DNA from: Bacillus sp. RO2
Lineage (GTDB): Bacteria > Bacillota > Bacilli > Bacillales > Bacillaceae_I
DNA: 64,000 nucleotides
Reading direction: 5' to 3'
Assembly (NCBI RefSeq): GCF_012911845.1
Contig: NZ_JAAXCU010000057.1
Location: 186,001 to 250,000 of the forward strand
Made by a program: the position numbers and the translations under genes
In this document: piece after piece, positions 36,556 to 45,026 of the stretch
How the letters are laid out: the number at the start of each line of letters is the position of its first letter
Numbering within the stretch: position 1 is the stretch's first letter
Notes under the pieces: generated by a model
What the model was told of the DNA's origin: nothing
The model's database searches: none
The model's input: only the letters and a program-made list of their open reading frames with translations

Positions 36556-36585
36556 GACAAAATAATTGAAGTGAGGGGATTTAAT

Positions 36586-37572
36586 ATGGAGAAAACAATC
36601 ATACAGGAAAATCAGGTAAAACTTGCACCTTTATTTCATCCAGAAGAAGGAAAGGCAGTGATAACCCCACTCGGAAACGAGACAGGCTATTGGGCAGGAG
36701 CACCTACCATTCTTTTTGATGAGAAAGATGAAACCTTCTACTTATATTATAGATTAAGAAATCCTCGTGGCTTGGGAGAAAATGAACGAGGCTTTGAGGT
36801 TAGAATCGCAAGCAGTAAAGATGGAGAGAATTTTACGGATATGTGGAGTTTGCATAAAAAGCAATTGAATTCAAGCTCCATTGAACGTTCTGCACTGGTT
36901 AAGGTACAAGACAATCTATATCGACTTTACGTCAGCTATGTGGATTCAGCAGATAATCGCTGGAGGATTGATGTAGTAGAAGCTGAGACTCCGTTTTCAT
37001 TTGATGTCAATAATCGAAAAAAAGTGTTAACAGCAACTGATTATCCTGGTGTAGAAGGTGTAAAAGATCCATATATTGTGAAGCATGATGACTTATATTA
37101 TATGTATTTTGTATACGCTAATGGAATAAAGGATGCGGACTTAGGCAGCATGCATAACACTGGGGATGTCCATAATACGGGATTGGCAGTTGCCCCGACT
37201 GGCCTTGCCGTAAGTAAGGATGGAGTAAACTTTGAATGGAAGGATACGGTTTTACCTGTAAGTGAATCAGGGTGGGACCGCTATCAAGCTCGACTTACTT
37301 CCATTATCCCGTATCAAGGTGCTTATACCGTTCTATGGGATGGGAGTATCGGCGTCGAACAGAACTATGAAGAAAAGTTAGCATTGGCATTAACAGTGGA
37401 TTTAAAAACCTTTGCGAAAATAAATGTAAACGGTCCTGTTCTTGAAACAAGCTTAAAGAAGGCGGTTCGTTATGTGGATGCCATCATTCACGAAGATCAG
37501 ATATGGTATTATTATGAATACACAAGAGAAGACGGTGCCCATGAACTTCGTTTATGTAAGGTAAGGGTTTAA
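36586..37572 (+). CDS. Five-bladed beta-propeller protein, glycosidase-like (GH43/GH130-type fold)
   Basis: A cytoplasmic protein of about 328 residues. Blade-like repeats include GAPTILFDEKDETFYLYYRL, VRIASSKDGENFT, YRLYVSYVDSADNRWRIDV, KDPYIVKHDDLYYMYFVYAN and GLAVSKDGVNFEW, the pattern of the GH43/GH32/GH130 propeller superfamily. The acidic catalytic set is not certain: KDPYIV resembles the transition-state-stabilising Asp blade, but the acid and base were not assigned. The ATG at 36586 follows GAGGGG; a GTG at 36571 overlaps that site. It may hydrolyse or phosphorolyse a modified glycoside produced by the flanking dehydrogenases. Confidence 0.75.
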   Translation: MEKTIIQENQVKLAPLFHPEEGKAVITPLGNETGYWAGAPTILFDEKDETFYLYYRLRNPRGLGENERGFEVRIASSKDGENFTDMWSLHKKQLNSSSIERSALVKVQDNLYRLYVSYVDSADNRWRIDVVEAETPFSFDVNNRKKVLTATDYPGVEGVKDPYIVKHDDLYYMYFVYANGIKDADLGSMHNTGDVHNTGLAVAPTGLAVSKDGVNFEWKDTVLPVSESGWDRYQARLTSIIPYQGAYTVLWDGSIGVEQNYEEKLALALTVDLKTFAKINVNGPVLETSLKKAVRYVDAIIHEDQIWYYYEYTREDGAHELRLCKVRV

Positions 37573-37629
37573 TAGACTTTGAACTTGAAGTGTTAAACTC
37601 AGACCGTCTCCAAAAGAGGAGAACGTAAT

Positions 37630-38787
37630 ATGTCATTTATTGGCCAAAATACATTAAGAACCAAACAATTGAATAGAGCGTTGGTATTTCAAACATTACT
37701 GCGTTTTGAAGCACCAACAAGACAGGAAATAGCAGCATTTACCAAGCTTACGCCTGCCACGATAACCAACATTATAAGCGAGTTGATGGCAGAAGGCTTT
37801 GTGATAGAACTAGGAACCGGTGTAAGTGATACAAAAAGAGCGGGTCGCAAAACAGTAGTACTTGGGTTAAATGAAGAGGTAAAAAGGGTAGCAGCGATAC
37901 ATATCAGAAGTGACCGGGTTGAAATGGGCATTGTCACATTAAAAGGGAATGTTTTAACGTCAACTAGGTTTACCATTCCTGAAAAAATAAACCAGGTTGA
38001 ATTTCTTCGACTTCTAATCGATAAACTGCAAAGCTTTCTTCAAAAAAACCAAAGATTATCTGTAAGCTGTATTGGAATCGGGTCGGTTGGTCTAGTAGAC
38101 TTCGACAATGGGAGCATTCTGGAAGCGGAGCATCTAGGCTGGGAAAATGTCAACCTTGCTTCCGAGCTTTCCGATATCTTTCATGTACCTGTATACCTTG
38201 ATCATAATGTACGCGGAATGGCACTCGGTGAGAAAATGTTCGGTTCGTGCAAAAAACACTCAGACTTTATGAGTGTTTATATCGGCCAGGGAATAGGAGC
38301 AGGTTTATTTCTTAATGACCATCCTTACCGCAGTGAATTGACTGGGGCCGGGGAAATTGGCCATATGACCTATCAGCCGGAAGGGATTGACTGCTGGTGT
38401 GGAAATAAAGGATGCTTGGAGAGATATGCTTCTGAAGAGGCTCTTTTACATGCGCTAAATCTGGAATCGGTGAGCAGTATCATTAAGGCCAGTCAGAATG
38501 GGGACGTAAAAGTGAACCATGTTCTTATGGAGGCAGGAGAGAGGATTGCTATTGTTCTTACTTCATTCATTAATATGTTTCACGTACAAAAAATAGTAAT
38601 TGGCGGTGAACTTGCCAGAGCAGATTTACCTCTCATCCAAGAAATTAGGGGGAAAGTCAATACTCTATCTTTTTTAGCAAAAAAAAGAAATGTAGAAATC
38701 GTCACAACCGACCTAGGGGATCATCAAGGGGTAATTGGTGCAGCGAGTGTCGCGTTATTATATGGGGTATTCACGGCAAATAAATAA
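37630..38787 (+). CDS. ROK family transcriptional regulator
   Basis: A 385-residue ROK repressor (XylR/NagC class). The N-terminal winged helix contains TRQEIAAFTKLTPATITNII followed by SELMAEGF. The sugar-kinase-like part has IGIGSVGLVD, the ROK signature around GAGEIGHMTYQPEGIDCWC and the zinc motif CWCGNKGCLE. These proteins usually lose DNA binding when a sugar is bound. The gene lies within a sugar operon, 58 bp after the propeller gene and 24 bp before another isomerase gene. It is the second specific regulator of the region, beside the LacI-type protein. Confidence 0.92.
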   Translation: MSFIGQNTLRTKQLNRALVFQTLLRFEAPTRQEIAAFTKLTPATITNIISELMAEGFVIELGTGVSDTKRAGRKTVVLGLNEEVKRVAAIHIRSDRVEMGIVTLKGNVLTSTRFTIPEKINQVEFLRLLIDKLQSFLQKNQRLSVSCIGIGSVGLVDFDNGSILEAEHLGWENVNLASELSDIFHVPVYLDHNVRGMALGEKMFGSCKKHSDFMSVYIGQGIGAGLFLNDHPYRSELTGAGEIGHMTYQPEGIDCWCGNKGCLERYASEEALLHALNLESVSSIIKASQNGDVKVNHVLMEAGERIAIVLTSFINMFHVQKIVIGGELARADLPLIQEIRGKVNTLSFLAKKRNVEIVTTDLGDHQGVIGAASVALLYGVFTANK

Positions 38788-38810
38788 TATGGTGAAGAGG
38801 GGAAGCAACG

Positions 38811-39689
38811 ATGGATATCGGTTATCTTACGAATTCAATAGTTCACCATGGTGTGAAAGATATAAATGAAATAGTTGACTGGTCTTTGAAACATGGTTTT
38901 CAACACTTGGAAATCGGCCCCAACATTCCATTTGATCATTTAGAAAAGGTGGTTTCTGAAGGGCAGGTTAACATTACCGCTTTAACTTATTGTCGCAACT
39001 TCTTAAGTGATAATCCTGAAATTGCGAAGGGTCATCGGCTTGAGTTAAAAAGCCGAATCCAAAAAGCAGGCGAGCTTGGTATTCCAACAGTGGTAACCTC
39101 AACTGGCATTTCGATGAATGCAGAGGGAGATAAATACGATAGCTATGACGCAATCCGTCCCAAACCCGAATACAGTTTAGATAAAATGGAAGGTTTTTTT
39201 GAAGAGATGGTGGCATTGGCGGAAAAAGTCAATGTGAAAATTGCTTTTGAAAATTGTCCATTGATGGGGAATATTGCAATTTCACCTGAGCTGATGAGCA
39301 GGTTGTTCGAGAGATTGGATTCGCCTAATGTTGGATTGACCTTTGACCCTTCCCATCTAATCTGGCAGTTTATCGATCCTTACTCGCCTATTAAAGAGTT
39401 TGGCAACCGAATCTTTCATGTTCATGCCAAGGATACGGAGATTGATGAAGAGAGGTTGAAACGAGTGGGATTCCTGACAGATTATAGCTGGTGGAGGTAT
39501 CGATTGCCTGGACATGGTGCACTGGATTGGAGGAAATTTATTTCCGAGCTGTTGGAAGCAGGATATGACGGTGTAGTCAGCATTGAACATGAAGATCCGA
39601 TATGGGGCGGTAATTTGGAAAAAACCAAGGAAGGGTTGCTAATCGCCAAGAGGTATTTGGAGAAGCTACCAGGATTGGTGAAAGTTTAA
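38811..39689 (+). CDS. Sugar phosphate isomerase/epimerase-type TIM barrel (paralogue 3)
   Basis: A 292-residue barrel. Metal-ligand segments are VKIAFENCPLMGN, LTFDPSHLIWQFIDP, FHVHAKDTEID and VVSIEHEDPIWG, closely matching the 33.5-kb paralogue. A GAAGAGGGG ribosome binding site precedes the ATG. It ends the operon, just before a terminator shared with the convergent GH35-type gene. A role in isomerising, eliminating or hydrating keto-sugars is inferred from family and context. Confidence 0.9.
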   Translation: MDIGYLTNSIVHHGVKDINEIVDWSLKHGFQHLEIGPNIPFDHLEKVVSEGQVNITALTYCRNFLSDNPEIAKGHRLELKSRIQKAGELGIPTVVTSTGISMNAEGDKYDSYDAIRPKPEYSLDKMEGFFEEMVALAEKVNVKIAFENCPLMGNIAISPELMSRLFERLDSPNVGLTFDPSHLIWQFIDPYSPIKEFGNRIFHVHAKDTEIDEERLKRVGFLTDYSWWRYRLPGHGALDWRKFISELLEAGYDGVVSIEHEDPIWGGNLEKTKEGLLIAKRYLEKLPGLVKV

Positions 39690-39703
39690 TAATACAAAAC
39701 AAT

Positions 39704-39741
39704 AAAGGGGAATCGAATTGAGATAATCGATTCCCCTTTTT
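39704..39741. terminator. Bidirectional terminator between convergent operons
   Basis: AAAGGGGAATCGA and the matching ATCGATTCCCCTTT form a strong stem with T-rich tails on both strands. It serves the plus-strand isomerase operon and the minus-strand glycosidase gene. Confidence 0.88.
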
Positions 39742-39768
39742 AGCGAGTAAAATTAGATCAACAGAAAA

Positions 39769-42186
39769 CTATACAAATTTGACCACTAGTCGATCATCCA
39801 CTTTTGCGTGTTTCTTGGAAGTTAACGTCACCATAGAACCTTCTTTATCTATCGTGTAATCTTCGCTATCGACAACCGTTCGATCAGTATTTAAGCAAAT
39901 GGTATCGCTCTTCTGTGTTAAACGGAATTCGATGGAGTTATCCGAAACATTAAATATTTCTGCTGTTGAATAAACAACTGTAACTCCTAGATGATCCAAC
40001 GCAACGTTCATTGGCAACATCACCCCGTCTTTGCTTTGAAGGGTGAACTTGCGGCCTTCAAAAATCTTCTCATTATCTAGATTCAGCTGGATCTCTTTAT
40101 CAAATCCGTCAAGATTTAGAATGTGTACGAATCGTTCGTTACCATTTGAGACAGACGTCGAGAATATCCCATGGTACTCACAATCATGTGTAAGCCCAGC
40201 AACGGCTCCAAGTTGCTCCAGTGCTGTTTTGAAAAGGTCGATATCGCAGCGGTAAGCAGTCGCAAGTACGATAGCACGACCTTTTCCAACCTTCGCATCA
40301 AAACCACATACATCATCGGATTCGGTTACACGCATGATGGCTTCTGCATTAGAACCAAGCTCAAATGTCTGGTTAAAATAAGTACGGATCTCAGGACGCT
40401 TAGCTGCCCAATCATCCGCTGTTAGAGACATAAAGCGACCATGCTCATTGAATGTCACTCCTAAGGGCTTCACACCAAGCGCATCAGCTAAAGCAGTAAA
40501 AGGCTTCCCTTCCATATCAAAGGTCGGTACTTCACCGTAAAGTAGAATTCCTCCACCAAGCTGCAAATACTCAACCAATTTCAGCTGCACTTCTTTGTCC
40601 ATATAACGCGCAGAAGGCAGTACTAGCGCCTTTGTCGCTTGCGGATCCAATTCTTTATTTTGCACATCCACAGAACTGAAACGATAGTTTGCAAGGAGCA
40701 TAGCGCGCGCTACGATTTCCCAAGCACCTGCACCACGGTGCATCGTGATATTTTCTGTAATCTCGCGCATCTTTGTGCTTTTGGGATAATGATACTCCGT
40801 CATATAATAGTCAGGAATAAATGCAAAAGCTACAGAATCTCGGTCTTCGTCCATTGCCGCAAGCTTGTCACCGACAGCCATCATGGTTTTGATGGAGCGG
40901 GCCATTCTAGGGAAAGTGTAGTTGAGCTTGCCCTCCGGATTAACTGGTGCAGCAAAACCATGACGCTCCCCAGTAGAAGCAATACGTCCATTTCCATCGC
41001 CTGCTGCTTCATTCAACTTGTAGTTATATCCACCGGTAAAAAGGTAGTAATTGATCAGACGATTACCTTGCGCGACACACATTCTTGTTTTGAAATCGGC
41101 TGCGGAAACATCATAGCGACCACCATAAGTTTCTCCAAAGTTGCCATCGCCACAGTTGAACTCGACGCTAGATAGAGGCTGGTCCGGGTTATGAACGGCG
41201 TCCATAAAACCATTGATCAAGTAAAGATCCTGGAATGACTCCATATCTAAGTCTCCAAAGTAGATATCAGAACCCGACATATACCCCTCACTTTGGGTAT
41301 AAGACTCATAAAGTTGGGAGATGCCGATCGGATACGTCAACCCCCGGCCTCCGCCTGTTCCGTGAATATTGACAATGAAAGGAACATCTTTCACACCAAA
41401 TTCTTCGGCATACTCGCGCAAAATAGCGACATAGCGTGTAAATCGATCTCTCATGTAATGACCAAGGTCTCGCATTAGTTCGGCTGCATACTCTTCTTTT
41501 GGAGAGCGGATGCCAGTGATTCTTTCGTACGTATCCTGCAGATTAAATGGATATCGTTCTTTTAACTCTGCCTCTTCATATTTCTCGTTTAACCAGCGAG
41601 CAAAGTCCTCCAACAACTGCTCTGTTAAATCTGGACAGTTGCTTACCCAAGATAACATACCGATTTCATTATCCAGCTGCACTCCAATGATGTTTCCGCC
41701 GTTTGTATGCAAACGTGGAGCGATTACTGCCATTACTGATTCATACCATTTTTTTGTTTCTTTTAGGAAGTTTGGAGCCAAGTAATCGAGTGTTGGCGTG
41801 GTTGCAGCATTTCCATCCCATCCGACTGGAACAACTTCAGGGTGCTTCTTAGATACCCAGTGTGGTATTCCTTCATTTTTCATTTCCGCCATAATGAACG
41901 GGCCTGGTCTGGCAAAAAAGTATAGATCATTTTCAGCACAGAGGTCGATAAAAGCACCCAAGTCCAATTCCGGTCGAGTTCTGCCATCTAAATCTACCTG
42001 TCCTTCCACCGGCTCATGGCAAAGCCAAGGGATATATGTAGCAACGGCATTGCAGCCTGCATCTTTCAGTTTATTGATGCGATCCTGCCAATCTTTCCGT
42101 TCTAAACGGTAATAATGTATTTCTCCGCACATAATAAGAACGGGTTTTCCATCTATAAGTATCTGTTTATTTTTAATTTCAATCAT
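39769..42186 (-). CDS. GH35-type beta-galactosidase-like glycosidase
   Basis: An 805-residue cytoplasmic enzyme. The N-terminal third has the GH35 pattern: GEIHYYRLERKDWQDRINKL, then KDAGCNAVATYIPW and LCHEPVEGQVDLDG. The acid/base lies in GVQLDNEIG (Glu 174) and a candidate nucleophile in SSVEFNCGDGNFGE (Glu 342). Both contexts deviate from textbook GH35 enzymes (VQVENEYG and TEFWxGW), so this is a divergent subgroup and galactose specificity should not be assumed. A beta-galactosidase trimerisation-like region (PSARYMDKEVQLKLVEYLQL, GGGILLYGEVP) and a C-terminal beta domain follow. It is transcribed towards the isomerase operon. Its upstream region has the GAAACGTTTC operator and a cre-like site, tying it to the LacI-type regulon. 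Confidence 0.87.
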   Translation of the reverse strand: MIEIKNKQILIDGKPVLIMCGEIHYYRLERKDWQDRINKLKDAGCNAVATYIPWLCHEPVEGQVDLDGRTRPELDLGAFIDLCAENDLYFFARPGPFIMAEMKNEGIPHWVSKKHPEVVPVGWDGNAATTPTLDYLAPNFLKETKKWYESVMAVIAPRLHTNGGNIIGVQLDNEIGMLSWVSNCPDLTEQLLEDFARWLNEKYEEAELKERYPFNLQDTYERITGIRSPKEEYAAELMRDLGHYMRDRFTRYVAILREYAEEFGVKDVPFIVNIHGTGGGRGLTYPIGISQLYESYTQSEGYMSGSDIYFGDLDMESFQDLYLINGFMDAVHNPDQPLSSVEFNCGDGNFGETYGGRYDVSAADFKTRMCVAQGNRLINYYLFTGGYNYKLNEAAGDGNGRIASTGERHGFAAPVNPEGKLNYTFPRMARSIKTMMAVGDKLAAMDEDRDSVAFAFIPDYYMTEYHYPKSTKMREITENITMHRGAGAWEIVARAMLLANYRFSSVDVQNKELDPQATKALVLPSARYMDKEVQLKLVEYLQLGGGILLYGEVPTFDMEGKPFTALADALGVKPLGVTFNEHGRFMSLTADDWAAKRPEIRTYFNQTFELGSNAEAIMRVTESDDVCGFDAKVGKGRAIVLATAYRCDIDLFKTALEQLGAVAGLTHDCEYHGIFSTSVSNGNERFVHILNLDGFDKEIQLNLDNEKIFEGRKFTLQSKDGVMLPMNVALDHLGVTVVYSTAEIFNVSDNSIEFRLTQKSDTICLNTDRTVVDSEDYTIDKEGSMVTLTSKKHAKVDDRLVVKFV

Positions 42187-42213
42187 GTCTCTCCATCCCC
42201 TTAAGGTAAAGTA

Positions 42214-42251
42214 GAAAAGCGCTTACAAAATATTTTAAATCGAAACGTTTC
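42214..42251 (-). promoter_or_regulatory. cre-like site and GAAACGTTTC operator of the GH35 gene
   Basis: On the minus strand TGTAAGCGCTTTTC (42214-42227) matches 12 of 14 cre positions. The palindrome GAAACGTTTC is at 42242-42251 in the context CGAAACGTTTCG. Both lie within 70 bp of the start codon. I could not choose -35 and -10 boxes with confidence. Confidence 0.65.
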
Positions 42252-42401
42252 GCTAAATAATATACAAGAATAATCCTACCACAAATAGATGATTGTTGAA
42301 ACGATTTTATTTACTATAGGTCTCGTGCTATTGGTATAGAAAATATGATATAACACCAATCTATCTATAATAAGGAAGTAAAAGATTCTTAATTCAAAGG
42401 G

Positions 42402-42428
42402 TTGACAATATACCCTTAGGGGTATAAT
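42402..42428 (+). promoter_or_regulatory. cstR promoter with CstR-type operator 1
   Basis: TTGACA (42402-42407) and TATAAT (42423-42428) bracket the palindrome ATACCCTTAGGGGTAT (42410-42425). The operator fills the spacer, so bound repressor would block RNA polymerase. The C-tract palindrome is the form recognised by CsoR/CstR proteins. Confidence 0.75.
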
Positions 42429-42483
42429 ATATGAGCATAGACATTGTTACTACATTATTTTCAACAGGAGGTGCATGTCTGCT

Positions 42484-42744
42484 ATGGAATACACAAACCA
42501 AATGAAGAATCGTTTGAAACGTGCCGAAGGGCAAATCAGGGGAGTTCTTCATATGATGGAGCAAGGCGAAGATTGCCGAGATGTGGTATCTCAGTTAAAC
42601 GCTGCAACCACTGCAATTGAACGCGCCATTGGCGTCATTGTTAGTACAAACTTGGAACAATGCGTTCGAGAAAATGTACTAAAAGGTGAAGAGACCAGCG
42701 AAATGGTGCAACAAGCGGTTGATCTTCTCATTAAAAGCAGGTAG
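42484..42744 (+). CDS. cstR: CstR-type persulfide-sensing repressor (CsoR family)
   Basis: An 86-residue all-helical CsoR-family repressor. With the start at 42484, the two sensor cysteines fall at residues 31 (GEDCRDVV) and 60 (NLEQCVREN), the same numbers as in staphylococcal CstR. The residue four before Cys60 is Asn, where copper-binding CsoR has His, so this is a persulfide rather than copper sensor. AGGAGG at 42466-42471 is only 3 nt from an ATG at 42475 but 12 nt from 42484, which favours the latter. The gene heads a sulfur operon with seven matching palindromes. B. subtilis YrkD is the likely counterpart. Confidence 0.9.
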   Translation: MEYTNQMKNRLKRAEGQIRGVLHMMEQGEDCRDVVSQLNAATTAIERAIGVIVSTNLEQCVRENVLKGEETSEMVQQAVDLLIKSR

Positions 42745-42756
42745 TAAAAAAAGTAC

Positions 42757-42964
42757 TTGATAATATACCCTTAGTGGTATATTATAGAGTTGTAGATACC
42801 CACTAGGGTATTTAAACAAAAGGTTGCATCATATTTTTTTATATGTTAATATACCCCTGAGGGTATACGGGTTGACTCATTATTTTTTTAGAACAAAATA
42901 TACCCTACCAGGTATTTAGATCTAAGCTATATTTTTTTAACTTATAATATACCCCCAGGGGTAA
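42757..42964 (+). promoter_or_regulatory. Cluster of five CstR-type operators and promoter before the sulfur genes
   Basis: Five palindromes of form ATACCC-N4-GGGTAT lie at 42765-42780, 42796-42811 (perfect), 42851-42866 (perfect), 42900-42915 and 42949-42964; the other three have one mismatch. A promoter TTGATA (42757-42762) / TATTAT (42780-42785) with 17-bp spacing encloses the first. Starts are 31, 55, 49 and 49 bp apart. This is unusually many operators for a small repressor and suggests cooperative or graded control. Confidence 0.75.
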
Positions 42965-42985
42965 CAATAATAGGAGGAATAAAAC

Positions 42986-43213
42986 ATGAACGTAAACAAA
43001 GTATTAGACGCAAAAGGATTAGCTTGCCCAATGCCATTGGTGAAAACGAAGAAAGCATTAAGTGAAGTGAACAGCGGTGAAATTTTAGAGGTTATCTCAA
43101 CAGACAAAGGTGCCAAAACGGACTTAACAGCATGGTGCAAAGCAACTGGCAATGAGCTATTAGATATGAAAGAAGAAAACGACGTATTTACTTTCTATAT
43201 TAAAAAAGCATAA
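42986..43213 (+). CDS. TusA-like sulfur carrier protein
   Basis: A 75-residue TusA-fold protein. The signature DAKGLACPMPLVKTKKAL carries the sulfur-bearing Cys14, followed by EVISTDKGAKTDLTAWC and a final strand. TusA proteins pass persulfide sulfur between enzymes. AGGAGG with an 8-nt spacer precedes the ATG, and the last CstR operator is directly upstream. B. subtilis YrkI is the comparable protein. It is the first structural gene of the operon. Confidence 0.92.
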   Translation: MNVNKVLDAKGLACPMPLVKTKKALSEVNSGEILEVISTDKGAKTDLTAWCKATGNELLDMKEENDVFTFYIKKA

Positions 43214-43245
43214 CGATCGAAAACATAAAAGGAGAGGATCTTATC

Positions 43246-43722
43246 ATGGAAAAGAAAAAAACAACGATTGTACTTTTCAGCGGTGACTATGACAAAGCAA
43301 TGGCAGCCTATATTATTGCGAACGGTGCTGCGGCATATGACCACGAAGTAACCATTTTCCACACATTCTGGGGATTGAATGCACTTCGTAAGGAAGAGCT
43401 TGTTCCGGTTAAGAAAAACTTTATTGAAAAAATGTTCGGCAAAATGATGCCACGTGGTGCGAACAAGTTGCCACTATCTACTATGAACATGGCTGGCATG
43501 GGTCCTAAAATGATTAAAGATATTATGAAAAAGCATAACGTACAGTCTTTGCCAAGCTTGATTGAAATGGCCAAAGAGCAGGATGTTAAGTTAGTCGGTT
43601 GCCAAATGACGGTAGACTTACTTGGCTTAAAGCATGAAGAAATGATTGACGGAATTGAGTACGCAGGGGTTGGCGCATATTTAGGCGATGCTTCTGAAGG
43701 TAATGTAAACTTATTTATCTAA
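43246..43722 (+). CDS. yrkE: DsrE/DsrF-like sulfur transfer protein (YrkE-like)
   Basis: A 158-residue DsrE/F-fold protein. It opens TTIVLFSGDYDKAMAAYIIA, contains a hydrophobic FWGLNALRK loop, a MNMAGMGPKMIKDIMKK segment, and the conserved Cys119 in LVGCQMTVDLLGLKHEEM, the probable persulfide carrier. The size and the FWGL...GCQM pattern match B. subtilis YrkE and staphylococcal CstA-region relatives. The gene lies 32 bp after the TusA gene and 15 bp before a rhodanese. The likely role is sulfur relay from TusA-type carriers during sulfide or polysulfide detoxification. Confidence 0.9.
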   Translation: MEKKKTTIVLFSGDYDKAMAAYIIANGAAAYDHEVTIFHTFWGLNALRKEELVPVKKNFIEKMFGKMMPRGANKLPLSTMNMAGMGPKMIKDIMKKHNVQSLPSLIEMAKEQDVKLVGCQMTVDLLGLKHEEMIDGIEYAGVGAYLGDASEGNVNLFI

Positions 43723-43737
43723 AAGGATTGTGGCTTA

Positions 43738-44094
43738 ATGGAGTTTCTTCCTTACATTGTAATGGCGCTGGCAGTGGTATTTCTCATCAGCAGAATGAAA
43801 CCTACTGCCGGAGTGCGTCAGATAACAACGGCTGAATTAAAACAAGAGTTAAAAGATAAGAACAAACAGTTCATTGATGTGCGTACACCGATGGAATACA
43901 AAGGGAATCACATTCGACAGTTTCAGAATATCCCTTTGAACACCATTGGAAACAACACAAACAAGCTATCAAAAGAGAAAGAGATCATCGTAATTTGCCA
44001 AAGCGGCATGCGCAGTAACGCAGCCGACAAACAATTGAAAAAGGCAGGGTTTACGAAACTAACGAATGTCAAAAGCGGTATGAACGCCTGGTAA
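43738..44094 (+). CDS. Membrane-anchored rhodanese domain protein
   Basis: A 118-residue single rhodanese domain with an N-terminal membrane helix (LPYIVMALAVVFLISRM). The active-site loop is CQSGMRS with Cys87, and IDVRTPMEYKGNHI is the conserved entry motif. It transfers sulfane sulfur at the inner face of the membrane. The ribosome binding site AAAGGA is modest. It is encoded directly after the DsrE-like gene in the same direction. Confidence 0.92.
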   Translation: MEFLPYIVMALAVVFLISRMKPTAGVRQITTAELKQELKDKNKQFIDVRTPMEYKGNHIRQFQNIPLNTIGNNTNKLSKEKEIIVICQSGMRSNAADKQLKKAGFTKLTNVKSGMNAW

Positions 44095-44121
44095 TACTTA
44101 TTAGAAAAGGAGCTGTTAATT

Positions 44122-44418
44122 ATGAAAGAGATTACACCACAAGAATTAGAAGCAAAGCTTGCTGCAGGCGAGCAGATATCTATTATTGATGTACGCGAAG
44201 CGGAGGAAGTGGCTGCAGGGAAGATTCCGCAAGCGGTGAACATTCCTTTAAGTTTATTGGAGTTCAGCACGCAAGATATCGATAAATCAAAAACGCATTT
44301 CATGGTATGCCGTTCTGGTGGAAGAAGTGGGAAAGCCTCTATGTTCTTGGCAGCCCAAGGTTTTGACGTCATCAATATGGTTGGCGGAATGCTCGAGTGG
44401 GAAGGTAATGTAGAATAA
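44122..44418 (+). CDS. Rhodanese-like sulfurtransferase, single domain
   Basis: A 98-residue cytoplasmic rhodanese. The loop CRSGGRS includes Cys63, and IIDVREAEEVAAGKIPQAVN is the usual domain signature. AAAAGGAG precedes the ATG. It is one of four rhodanese domains in this operon, each with a different active-site loop (CQSGMRS, CRSGGRS, CRTGSRS and CAKEGSS), which argues for distinct partners rather than recent duplication. Confidence 0.93.
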   Translation: MKEITPQELEAKLAAGEQISIIDVREAEEVAAGKIPQAVNIPLSLLEFSTQDIDKSKTHFMVCRSGGRSGKASMFLAAQGFDVINMVGGMLEWEGNVE

Positions 44419-44449
44419 TATTTTTTCTAAAAAAGGAGATGACCTACTG

Positions 44450-45001
44450 ATGAATGTAAATATGACTGTAGATGCGAAAGGCTTGGCATGCCCAATGCCA
44501 ATCGTGCGTACTAAAAAGGCAATCGACCAGGTTGAATCAGGAGAAGTATTGGAAGTATTAGCAACAGATAAAGGTTCCAAAGCGGATATTAAAGCATGGG
44601 CAGAAAAAATCGGCCATCAATATTTAGGAACGCTTGAAGAAGGCGATGTACTGAAACACTATATCCGTAAAGCAAGATCAGAAGAGGAAAAAGAAGAGCA
44701 AACTTATCCTCATGTTGCAACGAACGAAGAGTTGGCAGCCAAGTTGGAAGCAGGCATCAATGTGATTGACGTCCGTGAACCAGCCGAGTATGCATTCGGA
44801 CATATTCCAGGTGCAGTATCCGTTCCCTTAGGTGACCTTGAAAACGGAGTATCAGATTTAGATAAAGAAAAAGAAACATATGTTATTTGCCGTACCGGAA
44901 GCCGCAGTGATATGGCTGCACAGAAACTAACAGAGCTAGGTTTTACAAATGTAAAAAATGTTGTTCCTGGCATGAGTAAGTGGGAAGGTCCTACAGCTTA
45001 A
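44450..45001 (+). CDS. yrkF: TusA-rhodanese fusion protein (YrkF-like)
   Basis: A 183-residue two-domain protein. Residues 1-75 are a TusA domain with Cys14 in GLACPMPIVRTKKA, closely similar to the free-standing TusA at 42.99 kb. Residues about 88-183 are a rhodanese with Cys147 in CRTGSRSDMA and INVIDVREPAEYAFGHIPGA. The fusion would allow direct transfer from rhodanese Cys to TusA Cys. B. subtilis YrkF has the same architecture and length. The persulfide dioxygenase gene follows after 47 bp. Confidence 0.93.
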   Translation: MNVNMTVDAKGLACPMPIVRTKKAIDQVESGEVLEVLATDKGSKADIKAWAEKIGHQYLGTLEEGDVLKHYIRKARSEEEKEEQTYPHVATNEELAAKLEAGINVIDVREPAEYAFGHIPGAVSVPLGDLENGVSDLDKEKETYVICRTGSRSDMAAQKLTELGFTNVKNVVPGMSKWEGPTA

Positions 45002-45026
45002 GCTATAAATTTTTTTGAAATAAAAT

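Noticed and set aside
42484-42744. Copper-sensing CsoR assignment
   Set aside because: The His ligand four residues before the second Cys is Asn, and the downstream genes are for sulfur, not copper.
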